DNA of 64,000 nucleotides from Stereocaulon alpinum (taxonomy: Eukaryota; Ascomycota; Lecanoromycetes; Lecanorales; Stereocaulaceae): positions 89,334-153,333 of the forward strand of contig JAEUBA010000080.1 of assembly GCA_018257865.1 (NCBI GenBank), read 5' to 3'. Shown here in pieces: positions 58,901 through 64,000 of the stretch. The position numbers and the translations under genes were made by a program. Below the pieces are notes generated by a model. It ran no database searches. It was given only the letters and a program-made list of their open reading frames with translations, and was not told where the DNA came from. How positions within the stretch are numbered: the first letter of the stretch is position 1; the number at the start of each line of letters is the position of its first letter.

Positions 58901-61479
58901 TGCTAATCGAATTACTAGCGGATCTTTATTATAATTATAGAACTCAAATAGGTTCTACGCAGCCTAGTATAGACTAATATAACAACCGTTAAAATACCGT
59001 ATAATTTCGTTATATTCGTCGGCGAGCTTTAAAGTCGTACGGTCTACACCTTTATATATATATTTATATATATACTTAATAGCACTAACTGATACGTATA
59101 CCTCTATATTAATATATATAGAGTATTTACGAGTTAGCTAGGGATTATATAGAACTACCTAGCAGTTATCTAATACTATATCCTAACCGTTTACTTTTTT
59201 AATTTAGGTGCGACTATTATTACGGTAATAGTACTAAGGGTAACTATCTTCCGTAATAGATATTTTAGGCTGAAAACTCCTTAGAAACTTTTTAGAATAG
59301 ATCTACCTAAAGCCGTTTAGGTACTTAACTATATAGGGCGACTTTAGGTTCTACTACCTATAAGGGCTATAGGTTATTTAATCCTAGATAATTTACTATA
59401 ATAATCCGTTAAGATCGATCGCAGGATTAGGTAGCTCCGCGTAGACTAAATTATTAATACAGCCTTAGTATAGAAAGTTATTATCTTAATAAAGAAAGAG
59501 GAGGATATATATATAGGGTAGGCCTTATTTCTAATACTTAATTATCTATATAATCCTAAGATATCGTCCGAACTAATCTTTAAGGTCCTATATTAAAGCG
59601 GACTGTTTTATATAGAAGACGCGCGCTATTAGGTCTACGTAATTAGTAGCGGTTTAATTATTAAAGGCTATAGCCTTAAGCTTAGGCTAGTACGGATTTA
59701 CCGTTATTATTATAAAAAATATAGCCTTTCCGAAATAGCGTTAGATCGCTAGGGAGTCTTAGTAATTTTAGGCTATAGATCTATCCCCTCTACTAAAGCT
59801 AGATAGTAGAATTATACGTCGCCTAAGCGTCTCTATATAGCTATTACTAGCTAGTAGAGTATTAGAAACGCCCTAATATAAATCGCTACGGATAGTTTCC
59901 TAGTATCTACGATAGAAATCTAGAGTTTACTAATTAATAACCGTATAGTAATTAACTAAATATTACTAAAATAAACTACCGGCCCGCAGTATAGTAGAGT
60001 ACTAATTAGGATAGGAAAAGAGATAGTAGTATAACTATATACGCTCTAAGTAACGTATAATAATATAGGTATTATTATTATTATAGAGGCGTAAGGCCTA
60101 GTACTAACCTATATTCCCTTATAGAAAAAGGAGAACGTAGTATAAAGGAAAGTACGCGGCGTTACTATAGTTAATAGTATAGAAGCAGGGTTCTTTACTA
60201 TCCTTACGCCGTTCTATAATAATAATATCCCGAAAGCTACGGTCCTTATACTTATCCGGAATAAAGGCTGCAACCTCTAATATAGTAGGTAGATTTATAC
60301 GTCTCTTATTAGATCCAGCCTCTATAACTAATTAAAGACGAGGATTAAGGATAATCTATATTAGGCCTATATAGGCCTAGGCGCGCTTAATTTATTCCTA
60401 TATAGTAGTGTATATATTAATAAAAGGATTCCTATAGGAACGTATTATATTATCTAGGTTTTAGAGAAGCGGCTACTAGAGATTAGGGTAACTATAAAGC
60501 TAAGACGTTACTATAGTAGTCAGATTATAAAAGTATAGTTAAGTAAAAGAAGGTATTACCTACGTACTAGGATATAGCAGCCCTTATAGGTAGTAAAGTT
60601 CGCTATAAATAATAAACGATTAGATTCCTATATAGCCTTATAAACGCGTATCCTGCTAGTATTTATAGGACGTAAAGGTTAGCGCGTTATTATAACTATA
60701 AATATACTTTAGGAAATACTTAGACCGTAGTATAGCACCCTATAATAATTTATATAGAAGTTCCGGCGGTTTAGGCGGAGGAGGTAGTAATCTATCACCC
60801 TTTAAATAGTAGGTAGTATATAATATAGGTCCTTACTTAGCCTCTACCTTTTAGTATAAAGCGGAATAGATCCTATACTATTTAGCTATTAGACCTAACG
60901 TATATATATCAGCCGTATAGTTTAATATCAGGCCTTTTAATAGCAGAGGAGGAGGACGTATAGGAATAGTAGGAGGAAGAGAAGGATATAGCGGTATTAT
61001 ATAGACTAGCCGTAAAGTAGAAAGGGTATAAGAGGTTACTATATATTAACGTTTAGATTAACGCGTTAGTTATAGAACCGTATTAGGGTTAAGATCTATA
61101 AGAGGACGTCGCCGCTTCGAAGCCTATAGGAAAGAATTAGTAAAGGTTTATATAGGAAAGGTACTAATTTAGAATATACTCAGTAACGGTAGCAAAGTCT
61201 GAGAAGAGACTAATTAGGGGCTAAAAAGTTAGTAATAGGTTTGGTATAGGCGTATTTAGAATAGGTCTGCTAGGATATAGTATAGTATAGGACTATATAG
61301 AGATATATAGAAGGATATAAACAGGTAAGGAAGCTATATAAAGGTAGTAAGGAAGGTATAACGACGCGTATAGGTAAACAAAAAAATTTAATAGTTAAGT
61401 TACGTAAGGTAACATCCTTAGCGACAAATCATAGCTAATTATTCGGGCAAAAGCTTAAAGTCGTCCAATATTATATAGA

Positions 61480-61885
61480 TACTAATAAGGGATAATAGTA
61501 ATAACGACGAGTATAATAGGCGAGTAGGCCTACTAGGCTAGACGAGCGATTATACTAGGATACGAGCCTAGTAAAATAATATAAGATAGAGAGGGAAGAG
61601 AGGGGGGTAGTATTAGAGGTAAGGGCGTATAAAGGACGCGTCCCGACGCGATAGCGGAGTAATAGCGATAGTAGTAACGGCCTACTAGTAGCCTATAAAG
61701 CCCTTAAAGTAGGAAAAGGATTAAAGAAAGAGTAAGGTATATAAAGGCTATAGAGTAGACGTTATTAGAGTTTATAAAGAAGGTTTAGAAGACGCTATAA
61801 GTAAATATAAATATAATAGTATAGAGCTTCTTCCAGAACGCGGCTAAAAAGATTATAGAGTATATATAGAAGAATACCGCCGAAA
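61480..61885. other. RIP-type segment right of the Helitron
   Basis: It starts with TACTAATAAGGG, the continuation of the LINE tail cut at 48831, and then diverges from the other tails. No gene or known element was recognised in the remaining 390 bp. Confidence 0.4.
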
Positions 61886-61894
61886 GATATATAG

Positions 61895-63087
61895 TTGATT
61901 GATTGATTGGTTTATACGCCTATTCTAGTATCTATATATACTAATAAGGGTGTTCTATTACATTATTTGTGAAACTAGTAGATGGTACACGTAGTATACC
62001 TTTCCTAGCCGCAAGAGAAACTATAGCATAGTGCCTAGATAAAAACTCCCGCTTATCCTTAATAATATAATTGCTTTTGGTCTGGGGATCATACCCTAGG
62101 CCTCCTTAACACTAGTAACTCTTAACTATGTTCTTTAATATTATACTGAGCGCTCTATAACATTGTTTCTAATACTAACTGTAACACACGCCCTTCGTAC
62201 TATACTCAGCTCTTAAGGACCCTGCTGTATTCTTCTATATCCTTCGACTTTATTATAGCGCTGAGCGCCCTGTAACTTTCTTTAACCTTTACTGTGTCGA
62301 TACGGGGGGGGGGGAGGAGGGGGTGTATAGCCGTCCCGTAAGGGTTCGAGTTATTAGCGCTAATTAGTAGTGTTTATTAGTGTCCGTAGTAGTACCGGAT
62401 TTAGCTATTCGGTGGTTTGCTGGTTAAGGATACGAGAAAGGGGGGAAGCTATATACACCGCCTAGGAGGCCTATACTCATATAAAGAATCGGATAGCATA
62501 ACATCCCGCCGGTTATATTAGATAGTACTTACTTCTATCCTTATACACTTTACTTCAGGGGGGAGCTAACCCTTCAGCTTATAATTATAGTTATACGGCG
62601 CCGCTTATACCAAAGGCTCGCCTAGCTACTTAGATAGGGGCCGTCCTTTTCCAAAATACGCCTTCTAATTTATAACTTAGTATATCCTTCTCTTAGTCCT
62701 ATATACCCATAACCCTAGCCTTCCCCTAGGATAGACTGCGCGTTAGTCTTAACTGGTGGATACGTATCAAGCGCACGTAGATATTAGATTTTTTAAATTA
62801 ACGGCTGGGTAGGTATTGCCTATACTCTTTACTTATTAGGCTGAGATACTATACCTAATACCAATTCTTGCTGTCTAGTCTCGATCGTAGGGGAGGTATA
62901 ATAGTTATGGTGGAGTTAGGGTAGGTGTTGTCGCGTTGCCCGAAAAACTCTGCACAGAGTTCTCAGCAACCACGCGACGTCTCAACATCGTTTAACCTAC
63001 AATATATTAGGGGAGACATCTCAGCTCTGAATAGGTATTCAGGTTCGTAGCCAGCACCGCGTACAGGTGTGTCTCTATCGCTGGCCA
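61895..63087 (-). mobile_element. 1.19-kb non-LTR retroposon, copy B
   Basis: This is an inverted relative of copy A, with the (TGAT)n tail at the left and the 5' end GGCCAGCGATAGAGAC at the right (read on the minus strand). The 9-bp duplication GATATATAG lies at 61886-61894 and 63088-63096. Many CA and TG dinucleotides survive, so it shows the original sequence better than copy A (for example GGCCAGCGAT here against GGTTAGTGAT there). A G-run of about 11 followed by GAGGAGGGGG lies at 62304-62323 on the plus strand. No reverse transcriptase frame is present. Confidence 0.8.
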
Positions 63088-63096
63088 GATATATAG

Positions 63097-63880
63097 TAAA
63101 GGAATAATATAATTAATTAGTACACGAAGTCTACCTAATATTAAAGGCGACTAATAGCTAGGTAAATATAGCCTAGACGATCTAAGGGGCTTAGAAGACT
63201 AACTACCCTAACGTACCTAAGGTAGAGGATATAAAGAAAGCTAAATAAATTATAGTTAGAATTAATAATAATAGCGAAAAGAGGTAGATAGCCTAAGCGA
63301 GCGTCCCCTAACTAGTATAGATATTTAGAGGAGGAGGAGGAGTAGCTAGGGAAATTATTATAGTAAGAAGAATAGCGGGGGGAGATATTTATTACGACTT
63401 ATACCTTTACTAAGTAGATAGTTACTCGTCTAGGTTTAGAGCTCGTAGAGAGAAGTATTAAGGATATAGCTAAGTAAGCTTAGGTATAGACTAGCTTTAG
63501 TAGAAGAGATCTTCTTATTAAATATCTATAGTTAAGTTATATTATTTAAATTAAATATAAGGAGATTTATCTAGGTAGGAGATAAGCTCGTCTATATAAT
63601 AGAAGGAAATATCTACTAAAACGTATTAATTATCTTTCTATTAGTTAAGACCCTATCACCAATTCCTAAATGATCTCGATTCGAGAATAACTCAAACCTC
63701 ATATAAATTTTAGTACCGGTCTAGCAAAATCGAATCGAGAATAACTCAGACTTCAAATCGTGGTCTTACTAGATCTAATAGTAAACTTTTAAAATTAAAA
63801 ATATAGAAAATATTCGCCTCGGCGAGCTCTACAACTTACAGGTCTAATATATATAATTCGGATATATAAATAAAAAGTTA
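63097..63880. other. Mixed repeat remnants
   Basis: 63.39-63.60 kb resembles the inner flank and right arm of the TIR element at 37.6-38.8 kb. A word of about 20 bases around ATTCGAGAATAACTCA occurs twice, near 63.68 and 63.73 kb. No gene is seen. Confidence 0.45.
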
Positions 63881-64000
63881 TTGATTGATTGATTGGTTTA
63901 TACGCCTATTCTAGTATCTATATATACTAATGAGGGTGTTCTATTACATTATTTGTGAAACCAGTAGATGGTACACGTAGTGTGCCTTTCCTAGCCGCAA
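63881..64000 (-). mobile_element. 1.19-kb retroposon, copy C (runs off the window)
   Basis: Starting at the (TGAT)n tail, the 120 visible bases follow the 3' end of copy B nearly base for base (GGTTTATACGCCTATTCTAG and onward). Retained CA/TG indicates light RIP. The rest is outside the window. Confidence 0.75.

Larger units (their letters stand above)
48832..61479 (-). mobile_element. Helitron, 6.1 kb, split by a Gypsy insertion
   Basis: On the minus strand the 5' end begins TCTATATAATATTGG at 61479 and the 3' end finishes in CTAG at 48832, with a hairpin (stem 48845-48850/48854-48859) just before it. Host A and T flank the ends without duplication, as Helitrons require. Read on the minus strand through RIP stops, the order is: an LP..EVAAFIP N-terminal segment (about 60.3 kb), Helitron_like_N/Rep region (about 60.1-59.2 kb), FPEYYVYY...RFYLR segment (58.77 kb), and PIF1-type helicase pieces RTLYSRFKI (57.9 kb), PVIIGGDF (57.7 kb) and TINKS-GQ (56.9 kb). 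All frames are broken. Without the nested retrotransposon (49381-55942) its length is about 6.09 kb. Confidence 0.8.
48140..63640. repeat. AT-rich block ruined by RIP, second part
   Basis: It has the same signature as the first block: very few CpA and TpG, CpG retained, and almost no ATG. It contains the Helitron, the Gypsy element and retroposon copy B. Copy B (61.9-63.1 kb) keeps many CA and TG dinucleotides and is only lightly mutated. From 63.64 kb onward composition is again closer to normal. The part at 48.14-48.78 kb is unclassified AT-rich sequence. Confidence 0.85.

Noticed and set aside
61880..61915. (TGAT)n array as a microsatellite or CRISPR-like repeat
   Set aside because: It is the tail of a retroposon, shown by the flanking duplications; no spacers exist and the genome is fungal.

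Overview
The window looks like a chromosome segment of a filamentous ascomycete, most likely a Dothideomycete of the Pleosporales type. This rests on many short GT-AG spliceosomal introns (about 49-180 nt), fungal-only families (tandem CFEM protein, patatin/NB-ARC/ankyrin NLR, scytalone dehydratase, NmrA-like protein) and a two-speed layout. A gene-bearing part of normal composition (1 to about 37.5 kb) is joined to AT-rich blocks almost without CpA and TpG, the signature of saturated repeat-induced point mutation (RIP).

Gene-bearing part, left to right: a six-exon NLR-type gene (2518-7341, minus); a five-exon double-CFEM, probably GPI-anchored surface protein (8489-9496, minus); an MFS sugar transporter (10280-12127, minus); a 4.6-kb gene-poor gap; a secreted four-cysteine protein (16736-17568, plus); an NmrA-like protein (19370-20456, plus); a D-Ala-D-Ala-ligase-like ATP-grasp protein (22557-23848, plus); an F-box-like protein (24651-25247, plus); a secreted SnoaL/NTF2-like protein (25508-26029, minus); a secreted PEBP-like protein (27283-27972, plus); scytalone dehydratase of DHN-melanin synthesis with a long C-terminal extension (28302-29172, minus). 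An arsenic locus follows: arsH (30130-31235, plus), an unrecognised and apparently frameshifted minus-strand gene (31959-32662), a Baeyer-Villiger-type flavin monooxygenase (34270-35999, plus) and a convergent arsM-type arsenite methyltransferase (36073-37225, minus). ArsM methylates As(III); ArsH is known to oxidise trivalent organoarsenicals, so the two could act in sequence. A role for the monooxygenase is inference from position.

Repeat part: about 37.6-46.2 kb and 48.1-63.6 kb are nested, RIP-ruined transposons. I recognise a TIR element (37.63-38.83 kb), a Gypsy integrase fragment (minus), a 1.19-kb retroposon with a perfect 12-bp target duplication (40877-42070), two LINE copies in opposite orientation with an 837-bp TIR element inside, a 6.1-kb Helitron (48832-61479, minus) split by a complete 6.56-kb Ty3/Gypsy chromovirus (49381-55937, plus, 355-bp LTRs, TSD TCTTA), and two further copies of the 1.19-kb retroposon, one running off the end. 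Between the two blocks lies an un-mutated island (46.2-48.1 kb) with a DUF7587-like gene and a MYND zinc-finger gene.

Most genes had to be assembled by hand from exons. Exon borders were chosen from splice consensus, reading phase and fit to the protein family; they were not checked against transcripts or a database.
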